From positions 190,883,619-190,947,618 of the forward strand of contig OX422210.1 of assembly GCA_949130495.1 (NCBI GenBank): a stretch of DNA of 64,000 nucleotides, given 5' to 3'. Position 1 is the first letter of the stretch, and every line of letters begins with the position of its first letter. The position numbers were made by a program, and so were the translations under genes. The notes beneath the pieces are model-generated. The model did no database searches, was not told where the DNA came from, and was given only the letters and a program-made list of their open reading frames with translations. Origin of the DNA: Sambucus nigra. Taxonomy: Eukaryota > Streptophyta > Magnoliopsida > Dipsacales > Adoxaceae. Shown here piece after piece: positions 63,700-64,000 of the stretch.

Positions 63700-64000
63700 A
63701 TTCCACGTTGGTGAATTCATGTATGAAGTTTTAATAAATGAATTAGAAACTTGTGATTTTAACAAATGATATACATTATGGAACTTCTTCTGTTAATTTA
63801 CTAATTTAGAATTATAGGACTTGTCAGATTCCAAGTGACCATCTCACCAAAAACTAATTGATATTAAGGACGGTAAACCTTTCATAATTTACGGGTGCCT
63901 CAACATCGTTGTCCCGGGAAAGGCATTTGTTGTACTATCATTCCAATAACAGGGAAGCACAGAACTTAACCAAACCATCACAAAAGACATATACAATTTT

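Larger units (their letters stand above)
60964..64000. mobile_element. CACTA-like transposon end (extends past the window or is truncated)
   Basis: The border reads (a)actataagaaaaa, one base from the CACTATAAGAAAAA type of CACTA terminus. The next 200 bases hold at least eight copies of gtcataa or its complement (tgacac, gtgtcataa) in both orientations, the subterminal repeat pattern of CACTA elements. The opposite terminus is not in the window. It interrupts the Tat pol just before RT. Most of 62600-64000 is AT-rich without recognisable genes. Confidence 0.65.

Overview
This is plant nuclear DNA (AT-rich, angiosperm repeat landscape; monocot versus eudicot is not resolved) made almost entirely of nested LTR retrotransposons and a few DNA transposons. 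I see no intact cellular gene, tRNA or rRNA. Nearly all coding sequence is transposon gag/pol, and every copy carries stops, frameshifts or lost catalytic residues.

Layout. 1-8510 (+): two chromodomain Ty3/gypsy (Tekay/Del-type) copies in tandem, sharing one 2,984-bp LTR (3339-6322). The 3' part of one pol lies to the left and the PBS-gag-protease-RT start of the next lies to the right. 8511-8626: a small minus-strand LTR start. 8627-10632: unclassified repeat DNA with two inverted arms. 10633-22738 (-): an older chromodomain gypsy element whose chromodomain is split by an unclassified ~2.9-kb insertion (13199-16078). 22779-29733 (-): a gag-only copia-derived element (TR-GAG-like) with a perfect 5-bp target duplication, cctac. 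29734-31808: unclassified repeat DNA. 31809-40475 (-): an old Sirevirus-like copia copy lacking protease and integrase; its 3' LTR holds a 1,161-bp hAT-like element with an 8-bp duplication. 40476-60963 (-): a decayed Tat/Ogre-lineage gypsy element with RT-RNaseH-integrase relics on the minus strand. On the opposite strand downstream of its integrase lie a TATA-led decayed ORF with plant mobile domain (PMD) motifs and a ~238-bp tandem array. This element was split by a Sirevirus-like copia (47513-57516, 10,004 bp, TSD gttaa). 60964-64000: the end of a CACTA-like transposon with subterminal repeats and a decayed exon-like fragment.

Order of events. LTR pairs compared by eye suggest that the copia copy at 31809 and the gypsy at 10633 are oldest. 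The TR-GAG-like element and the Sirevirus at 47513 are youngest (both LTR pairs about 97%). Nesting agrees for the Sirevirus in the Tat element.

Most notable: (1) clusters of the palindrome TCGTTCGAACGA, with an identical 25-bp core, in the LTRs of both a gypsy and a copia element; (2) the gag-only element with complete ends; (3) the Tat element with an antisense PMD-type ORF having its own TATA box and a satellite-like array. Identities are by-eye estimates and no database was consulted.
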